Source of the DNA: Cupriavidus pauculus
GTDB taxonomy: Bacteria; Pseudomonadota; Gammaproteobacteria; Burkholderiales; Burkholderiaceae
Length of the DNA: 64,000 nucleotides
Reading direction: 5' to 3'
Assembly: GCF_008693385.1 (NCBI RefSeq)
Contig: NZ_CP044067.1
Span: forward strand, 1,862,501-1,926,500
Shown here: in pieces, positions 19,458-27,078 of the stretch
How the letters are laid out: every line of letters begins with the position of its first letter
Position numbering within the stretch: the first letter of the stretch is position 1
Notes under the pieces: model-generated
Seen by the model: the letters and a program-made list of their open reading frames with translations, nothing else
Database searches by the model: none
What the model was told of the DNA's origin: nothing
Position numbers and translations under genes: made by a program

Positions 19458-19486
19458 TTGACGCTCCGGGGCATCCCTCGTATAAA
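19458..19486 (+). promoter_or_regulatory. Sigma-70 promoter of the first cold-shock gene
   Basis: TTGACG (19458-19463), a 17-base spacer and TATAAA (19481-19486), close to consensus. Transcription from here would give a leader of roughly 145 bases before the cold-shock ATG, the long 5' leader typical of cspA-type mRNAs. Confidence 0.75.
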
Positions 19487-19637
19487 ATGCCCGGCAGATT
19501 CAAGCGACGAGGCAACAGCGCATTCGTTTGCCACCGTCTTGGTATTTCGGTTGTCCATGGTGTCCTTTCCTTGAGTTGGCAGTACGGTGGCAAATGCGCC
19601 ATCGATTTCTTCATTTATTTATTTGGAAAGCAATACC

Positions 19638-19847
19638 ATGTCCGCTCAAACCGGTATCGTGAAGTGGTTCAACGACGCAAAGGGCTTTGGTTTCATCAAG
19701 CCGGACGCCGGCGGCGACGACCTGTTCGCCCACTTCTCGGAAGTCCGCGTGGAAGGTTTCAAGTCGCTGCAGGAAAACCAGCGCGTGTCGTTCGAAGTCA
19801 AGAACGGCCCGAAGGGTCTGCAAGCCGCGAACATCACGCCGATCTAA
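19638..19847 (+). CDS. Cold-shock protein (CspA family)
   Basis: Single-domain nucleic-acid chaperone of 69 residues. RNP1 (KGFGFI, residues 15-20) and RNP2 (DLFAHFS, residues 28-34) are intact, with the aromatic patch on the OB fold. It melts RNA structure in the cold or in stationary phase. It has its own promoter (19458-19486), a long leader and an intrinsic terminator directly downstream. A second csp gene (22606-22809) lies on the far side of repA in the opposite strand, so the replication gene is bracketed by two cold-shock genes. Confidence 0.95.
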   Translation: MSAQTGIVKWFNDAKGFGFIKPDAGGDDLFAHFSEVRVEGFKSLQENQRVSFEVKNGPKGLQAANITPI

Positions 19848-19890
19848 GTCGCCGTTCATTCGGTGCCCACCGGGCACCGGGGAACACAGA

Positions 19891-19922
19891 AAACCCTGCC
19901 CTGGCGGCAGGGTTTTTTTTCG
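19891..19922 (+). terminator. Intrinsic terminator after the cold-shock gene
   Basis: Perfect 10-bp stem AAACCCTGCC / GGCAGGGTTT around a five-base loop, followed by a run of eight T. Confidence 0.9.
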
Positions 19923-19958
19923 TCCCGATGTTCCTCCACGGAGGCTGACGCCTCCACC

Positions 19959-21028
19959 CGCAGAAACGGGTTCGCTTTTCTCCCGCCAGCCCCCCTGCGC
20001 CCCGTTTTTCCCACCCCCGCGCCCGCGCAGAAACGGGTACGCCCCCGGCTTGTGGCCGTCGCCCGCGCGCGTTGGCGTGGCACAACACGCCACCCCGGCA
20101 CCGTCAAATATCGTTAGCAGAAATGGGTACGCCCCGTCCGTGCGCGCCACGCAGAATCGGGTACGCTTTGGCGCCCCCACGCCGCTGGCCGGCCTGTGGG
20201 CAACGTTATCCACGCAGATTCGGGTACGAAAGCGGTCGCGCGGGCCCCCGAAAACATCGTCGGCGGGCCCTGCGCAGAAACGGGTACGCTCCCGCAGCCG
20301 GGTTGGTGCACCGCGTCGACGCAGAATCGGGTACGCCAGCTCCCGGGAGGGGGTGCGCTAGGGCCGTATACGTCGAGGTATACCGACGGCGAATCCGTAA
20401 ACGTCGCGCAGAAACGGGTACGCGGTCGACGATGCGTATCCCGTTTACGTCGGTATACAGTGAGCGCTGGCTCGGCCGGAACCCGCGCGTATACGTATAC
20501 GTCGTCGCCACAGCGTGAAATCCACCTCCGAAAGTTACGCAGAAGTAGGTACGCTTTGCAAATTTCGGGCGGCGAATTGTTGCGCAGAAACGGGTACGCT
20601 TTGGCCTGCGGACCGCCCGGGTGCTGGATTTCGCAGAATTGGGTACGCCGCAGAAACAGGTACGCTTCAGGTGCATGCGGGGCCTCAACCTCGTCGACGC
20701 AGAAGTAGGTACGCTCCGCGACGGTGCCGGCGCAGAAACGGGTACGCTTTGCCCGCAGGCAGGCGGCGTACGGCCCCAAAACGTACTCGATTCTGCGTGG
20801 ATAACCACGATTCGGCACGCTGGGTGCGCTGACAGCCGGCCGCGTGGATGACGCGGCGCAGAATCGGGTACGCTTTCCCCTCTGAAACTGTGGAAAAGCC
20901 TGTGGAATCACGGAGTTATCCCCGCTGAATCGGGTTCGGGGAAAGCGCTGAAACGGGTTCGCTCTTGCGCAGATTCGGGTTCGGGCCTACGCAGAAACGA
21001 GTACGGATGCGCGCAGAATCGGGTACGG
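19959..21028 (+). repeat. Origin cluster of the 17-bp repeat, ending in an iteron array
   Basis: Starts at 19959, 20026, 20116, 20150, 20213, 20273, 20320, 20407, 20538, 20583, 20632, 20649, 20698, 20731, 20857, 20923, 20946, 20968, 20990 and 21012, plus one reversed copy at 20781. Five are exact (20026, 20273, 20407, 20583, 20731). The rest vary mainly at the AAACGG core (AATCGG, AAGTAGG, ATTCGG) or read GGTTCG for GGTACG. Copies at 20632 and 20649 abut with a 17-bp period. The last five repeat every 22-23 bp, about two helical turns, as in plasmid iterons. Likely binding sites for RepA, by analogy. Confidence 0.85.
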
Positions 21029-21070
21029 AGAGGTCGACTTTAGGCTTTGAAATCAAGCACGTATACGTCG
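20365..21070 (+). repeat. Second origin motif, CGTWTACGTCG, five copies
   Basis: Copies at 20365-20375, 20396-20406 (CGTAAACGTCG), 20442-20452 (CGTTTACGTCG), 20494-20504 and 21060-21070; three are identical CGTATACGTCG. A sixth partial copy, CGTATACGG, follows at 21071. The arms GTATACCGACG (20378-20388) and CGTCGGTATAC (20448-20458) also form an inverted pair. Confidence 0.7.
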
Positions 21071-21236
21071 CGTATACGGTTTACAAGTAGTTAACCCGTA
21101 TCGGTATCGTTTACTTGTAGCTGATGTGCAGCCAACCGTGGACAACCCTCCCGGGTTGCCCACCGTGTGCCTGCCATCCAGCGACCATTGAGAGCCCCGA
21201 TGGGCCCAACACAACGGGCCTGCGGGAAAATCCTTC

Positions 21237-21253
21237 GCGTACCCGTTTCTGCG
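21237..21253 (-). repeat. Dispersed 17-bp repeat in the repA leader
   Basis: Exact minus-strand copy 54 bp upstream of the repA start, opposite in direction to the origin cluster. Its position suits autoregulation of repA by RepA binding. Confidence 0.85.
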
Positions 21254-21307
21254 TGACAAGAAGAAATGCTTCGCGTACAAAGGCGGGTAACTTGAAGCAC
21301 GTCCCTT

Positions 21308-22462
21308 ATGGCCATCAAACGCTCCCTTGCCACTGAAACGGACACCGCGACGAGGGACTCCGCTGCGGGAGAAGCCTCCGTGGTGGGTCGCTCCGCCGGA
21401 AACCGCTCCGTCCTCGACCTGGATCGCGAGCCGTCCCGAATCATCGTTCCCGGTAACGAGAACGCCCTGGTTCCGTCCGAGAAATTCCAGCGCCTGTTCG
21501 ATGAAGCCCAGGCCATGGAACGCGAGGATGCATGGCAAAGCGGTGAAGTCGGCTTTCTGAGCCGGGCGAGCGTGCAGGTCACGCTGCCGTATCGCGCGCC
21601 CAAGGGCGCGCCGCCCGTGTGGACGCGCACCAGCGGCAATATCTCGCTGATGATCCAGCCCGGCTATTTCACGCAGCAGCGGTCGGAACGCGCGTCGAAT
21701 GGCCGGCAGAAGCTGGTCTCCGAGACCGTCTCCCTTGGCTACCCGTATGGGTCGTATCCGCGCCTGATGCTGGCATGGATCGGCAAGGAGATCATGGCGA
21801 AGAAGAAGCGGGGCGAGTTCACGGGAACCGTGGAGGACCGCCGTATTTCGCTCGGCAACTCGCTGTCGGAGTTCATGTACAACCTCGGTATTCCGATGGC
21901 GACTGGCGGCAAGCGCGGCACGATGACCCTCGTCCGTCAGCAGATGATCCGTCTGTTCTCGGCCACGATCGCCATCGTGCAGAACAAGTCGACGCCGAGC
22001 CAGAACCAGAATCCGAACCATGAACCGCTGGCGATCGATCGTGTGGGCTATCTGCTTGCCGATCAGCTGTCGACCTGGTGGGATCCGATGCAGCCGGGGC
22101 AGGGCTCGATGTTCGAGAGTTTTGTGGTGCTGTCGGAGCCGTTCTTCAACGAGCTCGTGAACCGGCCGGTGCCGGTCGATATGCGCGCGCTGAAGGCACT
22201 GAAGCAGTCGCCCTTCGCGCTTGACGTGTATTCGTGGCTGACGTACCGGTTCTTTACGATCCAGCGTCGCACGGAGATTCCGTGGGAAGCGTTGCAGATG
22301 CAGTTCGGTACGGAGACCGAGAGCGAGCGGAAGTTCCGGGCGCTGTTCCGCAAGGCACTCAAGGACGTGCTCGTGGTGTATCCGGGAGCCAAGGTCGATG
22401 CGGACTCTTCAAAGGCCCTGATTCTGCAACCGTCGCGCACCAGCGTACGCAAGATCGCCTGA
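21308..22462 (+). CDS. repA: Replication initiator, plasmid RepA type
   Basis: Initiator protein of 384 residues expected to bind the adjacent iterons and load the replisome. The C-terminal half has the RepA_C (plasmid-encoded RepA) pattern: NSLSEFMYNLGIPMATGGKR, LVRQQMIRLFSA and SPFALDVYSWLTYRFFTIQR, followed by IPWEALQMQFG, a winged-helix region. The N-terminal 60 residues are polar and variable. The ATG at 21308 has no strong ribosome site, as is common for tightly limited initiators. It sits between the repeat cluster and parAB, and an intrinsic terminator follows. No DnaA-type or TrfA-type ATPase motif is present. Confidence 0.88.
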   Translation: MAIKRSLATETDTATRDSAAGEASVVGRSAGNRSVLDLDREPSRIIVPGNENALVPSEKFQRLFDEAQAMEREDAWQSGEVGFLSRASVQVTLPYRAPKGAPPVWTRTSGNISLMIQPGYFTQQRSERASNGRQKLVSETVSLGYPYGSYPRLMLAWIGKEIMAKKKRGEFTGTVEDRRISLGNSLSEFMYNLGIPMATGGKRGTMTLVRQQMIRLFSATIAIVQNKSTPSQNQNPNHEPLAIDRVGYLLADQLSTWWDPMQPGQGSMFESFVVLSEPFFNELVNRPVPVDMRALKALKQSPFALDVYSWLTYRFFTIQRRTEIPWEALQMQFGTETESERKFRALFRKALKDVLVVYPGAKVDADSSKALILQPSRTSVRKIA

Positions 22463-22488
22463 CCGCCAGACCTGCGTGGTCAACAACA

Positions 22489-22518
22489 AAAAGGGCAAGC
22501 GATTCGCTTGCCCTTTTT
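22489..22518 (+). terminator. Intrinsic terminator after repA
   Basis: Perfect 12-bp stem AAAAGGGCAAGC / GCTTGCCCTTTT around GATTC, with T residues after it. It can work in both directions and lies between repA and the convergent cold-shock gene. Confidence 0.88.
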
Positions 22519-22605
22519 GCTGCCGCGGTCGTGTGGCCGTACTGCAGGACCACTTACCGCAGGCACATACGCTAAACGCTGTCGTCGAGCGCGGTGAAGT
22601 CGCCC

Positions 22606-22809
22606 TCAGGCGGGCTTGATGCCCGATGCCTGAAGACCCTTCGGACCTTGCTTGACTTCAAACGTCACACGTTGACCGTCCTTCAGGGTCTTGAAGCCCG
22701 AACCCTGGATTTCGGAGAAGTGCGCGAACAGATCGGCACCGCCGTCGTCCGGGGTGATGAAGCCAAAGCCTTTGGTCTCGTTGAACCACTTGACCGTACC
22801 GGTTGCCAT
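22606..22809 (-). CDS. Cold-shock protein (CspA family), second copy
   Basis: Single-domain cold-shock protein of 67 residues with RNP1 (KGFGFI) and RNP2 (DLFAHFS) intact. AAGGA is placed upstream of the ATG at 22809. About two thirds identical by eye to the copy at 19638-19847. It has its own promoter at 22934-22962 and a leader of about 118 bases, as expected for a cold-inducible mRNA. It converges on repA and shares its terminator region. Confidence 0.95.
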   Translation of the reverse strand: MATGTVKWFNETKGFGFITPDDGGADLFAHFSEIQGSGFKTLKDGQRVTFEVKQGPKGLQASGIKPA

Positions 22810-22933
22810 AGGAATATCCTTTCGAAGCAAGTTCTTGTACACAACGCAAACAACCGTTCAAGCACGTTGAGGTCTCGTAGATACCGAACGGAAGTCGACG
22901 AGGTTGACACGACTTGACTCGACTGTAGCGCGC

Positions 22934-22962
22934 ATCATAACCAGTTTGTTCTGCTGTGTCAT
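22934..22962 (-). promoter_or_regulatory. Sigma-70 promoter of the second cold-shock gene
   Basis: On the minus strand, ATGACA (22957-22962), a 17-base spacer and TATGAT (22934-22939), placing the start about 118 bases upstream of the ATG. Confidence 0.6.
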
Positions 22963-23218
22963 GTGCGGGGTAATGCGCACTGCCTTTACTTTAGGCGGAT
23001 TGCATGTCTCTTTTCAAGCAGAAGAATCCCGAAGATTCCACACCTTTTGCGTTACCTCATGTTTATTGCCGAATGGAACGCCCCATGGATGGCACCGGGA
23101 CGCGATTTGGCCGGCTTCGCGCGCCCTTCCAGTGATTAATTATTTAAATATTTGAATTGCGGTTGAATAGCCAGTCTACTTTGGCTAAAGTTGCGTCTTG
23201 TAGTGGATGGTCCACGCG

Positions 23219-23234
23219 CTTTCAGCGCTGAAAG
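23219..23234. promoter_or_regulatory. Candidate parS centromere site upstream of parA
   Basis: Perfect 16-bp palindrome CTTTCAGCGCTGAAAG, 45 bp before the parA start. The identical palindrome occurs inside parB at 24104-24119. Size and form match the replicon-specific parS sites known for Burkholderia chromosomes. Two GGCGCTGAGA half-site-like sequences follow it. Confidence 0.75.
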
Positions 23235-23278
23235 TGATGGCGCTGAGATGGCGCTGAGAGATCGAAAGAGAGGCCGAA

Positions 23279-23935
23279 GTGGCAGCAAAAATCATCACCG
23301 TCTTCAATCAGAAGGGCGGTTGCGGCAAGACCACGGTCAGCATGCATCTGGCTGGAACGCTGGGATTGCGCGGCGCGCGATCGATGCTCGTCGATATGGA
23401 CGAGCAGGGGACGGCGACACGATGGGCAGCCCAGGCCAGCGATGAGCGGCCCTTTCCGGCGTCCGTGATCGGGCTCGCCCCCTCCGGCGGCGCGATGCAC
23501 CGCGAAGTTCGCAAATTTATCAACGATTACGATTACATCCTCGTCGATTGCCCGCCCGCTGTGCACTCTGCGGCGCCATCGAGCGCATTGTTGATCTCCG
23601 ATCTGGCGATCATTCCCGTTGTTCCCTCGCCCCCGGATCTCTGGGCCGCGGTCGCCGCCAAGACACTGGCGCAGCACGCGCAGGTCCAGAACGAGACGCT
23701 GCAGATCCGCGTCATGGCCAATATGGTCCAGCGCCGCGTCTCGATTGCGCGCCAGGCCATCGAAATTCTTGGCGATGACGGCGATGTGCCATTGCTGAAC
23801 GCCATGATCGGATCGCGCTCGGCATTCCGGGAATGCCAGGCGATTGGGTGCACGGTGCATGGCGTGCCCGGTGCGCGCGAGGCCGTCCAGGAGGTCGACA
23901 TGATGGTCGACGAGGTCCTGTCGCTGATTGAGTAA
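23279..23935 (+). CDS. parA: Chromosome partitioning ATPase ParA
   Basis: Walker-type ATPase of 218 residues that moves ParB-parS complexes over the nucleoid. The deviant Walker A motif is FNQKGGCGKTT at residues about 9-19, the A' motif is VDMDEQG and the B motif is YILVDCPP. The short N-terminus without a helix-turn-helix marks it as the small, type Ib or chromosomal-like form, so autoregulation would depend on ParB. It starts with GTG at 23279, with AGAGAGG upstream. It lies 5 bp from parB, and a candidate parS precedes it. Confidence 0.95.
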   Translation: MAAKIITVFNQKGGCGKTTVSMHLAGTLGLRGARSMLVDMDEQGTATRWAAQASDERPFPASVIGLAPSGGAMHREVRKFINDYDYILVDCPPAVHSAAPSSALLISDLAIIPVVPSPPDLWAAVAAKTLAQHAQVQNETLQIRVMANMVQRRVSIARQAIEILGDDGDVPLLNAMIGSRSAFRECQAIGCTVHGVPGAREAVQEVDMMVDEVLSLIE

Positions 23936-23940
23936 TACGT

Positions 23941-24957
23941 ATGGCCACGAAATTGAAGAGTTTGAAGGCCGGCATGCTTGCCGGCATGGCGGCGGAGAAG
24001 ACCCGCAGCGACACCATCGACCGGTTTGCACGTGCGGAGGCGGCGATCTCGCGGCACCCCAACGGGCTGCTGCAAGGGCGTCCGCCGGCCGAGGTGGTGG
24101 CCGCTTTCAGCGCTGAAAGTGCGGACGCCGCGGAAAGCGGGCGGCAGCTGATCCGGATTCCGCTCGCGAATCTGCACGACAACCCGCTCAATGCGCGCCG
24201 CATCTACGATCCGGCCGTGGTGCAGGAACGGGCCGCATCGATCGCGACCCACGGGCAGAAGACGCCCGGGCTGGCCGCGCCGGATCCCGCGCGGCCGGGC
24301 CATTACATCCTGATCGACGGCCATTACCGCAAGCGCGCGCTGGCGTCGGCCGGCAAGCTCGACATGGAATGTTTCATCGAGAGCGACCTCGGCGATCTCG
24401 ATTTCTACCGGCTGTCGTTCCTGATGAACGAGCAGCGCTCCGATCAATCCGCACTGGACAACGCCATTGCCTGGCGCCAGTTACTGGACGAAGGCAAGGT
24501 CCAGAAGGAAGAGGAAATCTGCGAGCTGACGGGCATGTCGGCGGGTACGGTCAACAAGACGCTGGCGTTGCTGAAGCTGCCGGAGTCGGTCCTGGGCGCC
24601 ATGCGCGAGCGACCAAGCGCGATCGGCATCGCCGCCGGCTACGAGCTGACGCTGTACTTCAAGCTGGCCGGCGAGGATCGGACGCGTGACCTCGTGAGCC
24701 GCATCCTCGCCGATGGGCTGTCGAGCCGCGAGGTGGAAGCCATCCGCAAGCAGGCGCAGGAAGGCAAGCCGCGCAAGGTCAAGGAAATCAGCCGGCAGTA
24801 CAAGATCCGGACCGAAGCGGGGCAGTTGCTCGGCACGATCAAGGAGTGGGACTCGGGCCGCGTGATGCTTGACGTGCAACTGTCGGATCGCAATGCCCGC
24901 GAAGATCTCGTGGAGTTGCTCAAGACGCGATTCGGGCTCGACAAGACACTGCTCTGA
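23941..24957 (+). CDS. parB: Partition protein ParB
   Basis: CTP-dependent centromere-binding clamp of 338 residues. The N-terminal ParB/Spo0J domain contains the arginine-rich CTP-binding motif as DGHYRKRAL, and the central helix-turn-helix is near ICELTGMSAGTVNKTLALLK. A C-terminal dimerisation domain follows. It forms an operon with parA. A second identical 16-bp candidate parS palindrome lies within its own coding sequence (24104-24119, reading AFSAES). ParB presumably acts only on this replicon. Confidence 0.93.
   Translation: MATKLKSLKAGMLAGMAAEKTRSDTIDRFARAEAAISRHPNGLLQGRPPAEVVAAFSAESADAAESGRQLIRIPLANLHDNPLNARRIYDPAVVQERAASIATHGQKTPGLAAPDPARPGHYILIDGHYRKRALASAGKLDMECFIESDLGDLDFYRLSFLMNEQRSDQSALDNAIAWRQLLDEGKVQKEEEICELTGMSAGTVNKTLALLKLPESVLGAMRERPSAIGIAAGYELTLYFKLAGEDRTRDLVSRILADGLSSREVEAIRKQAQEGKPRKVKEISRQYKIRTEAGQLLGTIKEWDSGRVMLDVQLSDRNAREDLVELLKTRFGLDKTLL
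24104..24119. promoter_or_regulatory. Candidate parS site inside parB
   Basis: Second perfect copy of the 16-bp palindrome CTTTCAGCGCTGAAAG, within codons about 55-60 of parB, 885 bp from the first. Confidence 0.7.
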
Positions 24958-24975
24958 AGGCGCGATCCCCCGGGA

Positions 24976-26535
24976 TCATGCCGCCTCCCGGCCGAGGCGC
25001 AGCATCTTCGGCGTGAACGGTGGCAGCGTGAGCCCCTGCTGCCGGACATAGTCCTTCCAGATGCTGCGAAGCAGTTGATCCAGCCCGCTGGGGGAGTACC
25101 CGCTGAGGGAGCCGGGACCGTGCCGCGCCGCGGCGCGGCCCGTCGGCGGCACATGGAGCGGGGCAAGCAGGGATGCATGCGGCGTTGCCCTGGGATCGAT
25201 ACCCCGGGCATTCCAGTGCGCGGACAGCGCCGTCCAGAAGGGCGCCGAAGTTGGCCAGGGCGCCGTGCACTGGCGCGCGGCGATGGCCCCGAGGGTGTCC
25301 CCCTGTCGTACCAGATGCGCGGCGATCCATGCGACGCGGCGCCGGTCCGCGAGCGCCGGGTCGGCCGGTACCGGTGCCGCAGCCTGCCGCTCAAGCCAAT
25401 CCAGAAACGCCGCAATGTCCGCGTCGTTCAGTGACGGGCCGGATGAGGCCGCAACGGGCAAGGCGCCGCCGGTTCGGTGCGTGTCGGTCCCCGGATGGGG
25501 GCCTCCCGCTAACGAAGGAACGACGCCAACGATCCCATCGCGATGGGCGGCCCGCATCAGCGCACGGACGACGCGTAGCGCGGCTTCCTGCGAGGCCGCG
25601 CTCAGCGGGGCTTCGAACGGCCGCCAGTACTCGGCATCCCGCGGCCCCGCGGGTCCGCACCAGAACGTCGCCGGTTCGGGTGCCTGGAGGAAGGCTGCGT
25701 AACGCGCGAACGCATCGGTATCGAACGCGGCGAGCGTCAGGCCCTGCGCGGCTAGCCAAAGCAGCAGGCGCTCGGCTTCCCTTCGATAACTCTTGAGCGT
25801 GTGCGATTGGAGCGGCCGCGCCAGCCAGCGCCGAACCCACGACACATGGGCGTAAAGTGCTTTATGAGACTCATGTGTGGGCGCAGCCATATGCTCGAGC
25901 GGCACCGGATAGGGCATCCCGCGCGCGAGCGGCATCGCCCGCAATGGCTGCCGGGCGGATGCTGCCAGCGCCGGCGTGACGTACGGCCGGACCCATGCGA
26001 CCGGGCGCGTCCCTTCCAGCGAGCCCTGCTGGATCAGCCATCGGGTAATCGTGTCGGCGGACTTCGGGCCCAGCCGGGGTACGGCGCGCCACCAGCTGCT
26101 GCCCCGCCGGTTGGCCAGGGCGGTGAGGTCGGCGATGCGCAGCAGACCGGCAGCCGTGAGGCGCCGGGCGAGGCTCGGGCCGAACCAGAGGCCGACCTCG
26201 TGCGTCTGCTGCGGCCGTCCCTGGCCCAACTGTTCGAGCGAGGATAGCGCGTCCACGCGGCGCGTCATGCCTACGTCGGACCGCCCGCGCAGGGCCTCGA
26301 ACATATCCGCGATGTCAGGCCGGTCGTGCTGCAGTGCAAACTGCACCAGGCGGTCGCGCAGTGACAGGATGCGCGTGATCGCCTGGGCTTCCGTCAGGGC
26401 ATCGTCGTCGTCGGGGTCAAGCAGGTACCGGTTGGCAATATCCACCGGCCGCATGCCTTGCGCGTACGCTCGGACGACGGCAAATTCAGTCCGCGTCAGC
26501 TTCGTTGCGGCAAGGGTATCCCGGTCTTCGCTCAT
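24976..26535 (-). CDS. Integrase-like protein lacking the catalytic end
   Basis: 519 residues. The N-terminal part (residues about 1-170) matches the DUF3701-type integrase N-terminal region with a helix-hairpin-helix-like RRGSSWWRAVPRLGPKSADT. A SAM-like core-binding region follows (LKSYRREAERLLLWLAAQGL). The C-terminal part resembles a tyrosine-recombinase catalytic domain up to SGYSPSGLDQLL, but the protein stops at FTPKMLRLGREAA. That is where the HxxR box should appear, so the H-R-Y catalytic residues are missing. It converges on parB 18 bp away. It may be an inactive DNA-binding protein kept near the origin, or a decaying recombinase. Confidence 0.7.
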   Translation of the reverse strand: MSEDRDTLAATKLTRTEFAVVRAYAQGMRPVDIANRYLLDPDDDDALTEAQAITRILSLRDRLVQFALQHDRPDIADMFEALRGRSDVGMTRRVDALSSLEQLGQGRPQQTHEVGLWFGPSLARRLTAAGLLRIADLTALANRRGSSWWRAVPRLGPKSADTITRWLIQQGSLEGTRPVAWVRPYVTPALAASARQPLRAMPLARGMPYPVPLEHMAAPTHESHKALYAHVSWVRRWLARPLQSHTLKSYRREAERLLLWLAAQGLTLAAFDTDAFARYAAFLQAPEPATFWCGPAGPRDAEYWRPFEAPLSAASQEAALRVVRALMRAAHRDGIVGVVPSLAGGPHPGTDTHRTGGALPVAASSGPSLNDADIAAFLDWLERQAAAPVPADPALADRRRVAWIAAHLVRQGDTLGAIAARQCTAPWPTSAPFWTALSAHWNARGIDPRATPHASLLAPLHVPPTGRAAARHGPGSLSGYSPSGLDQLLRSIWKDYVRQQGLTLPPFTPKMLRLGREAA

Positions 26536-27078
26536 CCGCCTGTGCCCTGCATTTCACCTAAGTGACTGATCTATAACCGAAACCGCGGACCGACGGGTCG
26601 AACCGGGCGCTTTTGCATCACAAAAGTTAATGTAAATTATTTTTGCCAGGGCGCCAATACCGCTGTTGCAAAACATTGACCCCACTGAAGAAGGAGGTCA
26701 GCGAGAGAAATGGCGCGGTAAGTGGCCCGCCGTTCCCATATGGCGTGAAATCGTTGTCATACATTTAAGGACATACCCATTGCGTCGCAGCATGCGCTTG
26801 CAATTGAAGTGGACGATACCTATGCTGAAGCCAGAATTAGATAAGTTTTGAATCTGAGTTCAGAAGTATCTAACGCGTCAACATGACGCAAACGGGGCGG
26901 TCGGGCATCCTCGAGGGAGGATCCAGCAGCATGAGCCAGGACGGGACGCGCTGCATGGATCAGGAGGTTTCGCCCAGACCGTATGGAAGTGCAGCCACGA
27001 TATAAGCGGAGCATTTCCAATCAGCGCGTACACGGTCCGTCGCAACCGGGGTCGCGCCAATAATAAGAGAGAGCGGCC
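26536..27078. other. AT-richer intergenic region
   Basis: No supported gene. Positions about 26600-26880 are clearly less GC-rich than the surroundings. A 61-codon frame at 26666-26851 has no ribosome site or recognisable product. The region separates the integrase-like gene from the LuxR-type regulator and should hold both promoters. A remnant of transferred DNA is possible. Confidence 0.5.

Larger units (their letters stand above)
19923..21307. other. Putative replication origin of the chromid
   Basis: About 1.4 kb with no protein gene upstream of repA. It contains 21 copies or variants of the 17-bp repeat (19959-21028). DnaA-box-like 9-mers occur at 20206-20214 (TTATCCACG), 20796-20804 (reverse), 20889-20897 (TGTGGAAAA) and 21137-21145 (CGTGGACAA). 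Five copies of an 11-mer CGTWTACGTCG are present, and the stretch at about 21030-21125 is less GC-rich and could be the unwinding element. Adjacent repA and parAB support the call. Long open frames across it (for example on the minus strand, 20114-20911) are artefacts of the repeat. Confidence 0.8.

Noticed and set aside
20114..20911. A 265-codon minus-strand protein with repeated RTRFCA segments, and similar frames on the plus strand
   Set aside because: The repeated peptide is just the translation of the 17-bp repeat; there is no ribosome site or family likeness.
19959..21028. CRISPR array
   Set aside because: The repeats are short, vary in sequence, occur at irregular distances (17-131 bp), one is reversed, and there are no cas genes. 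Iteron-type sites fit better.
26666..26851. Small 61-codon gene or insertion-sequence remnant
   Set aside because: No ribosome site at a good distance, no recognisable product and no terminal inverted repeats found. Only the lower GC content is notable.
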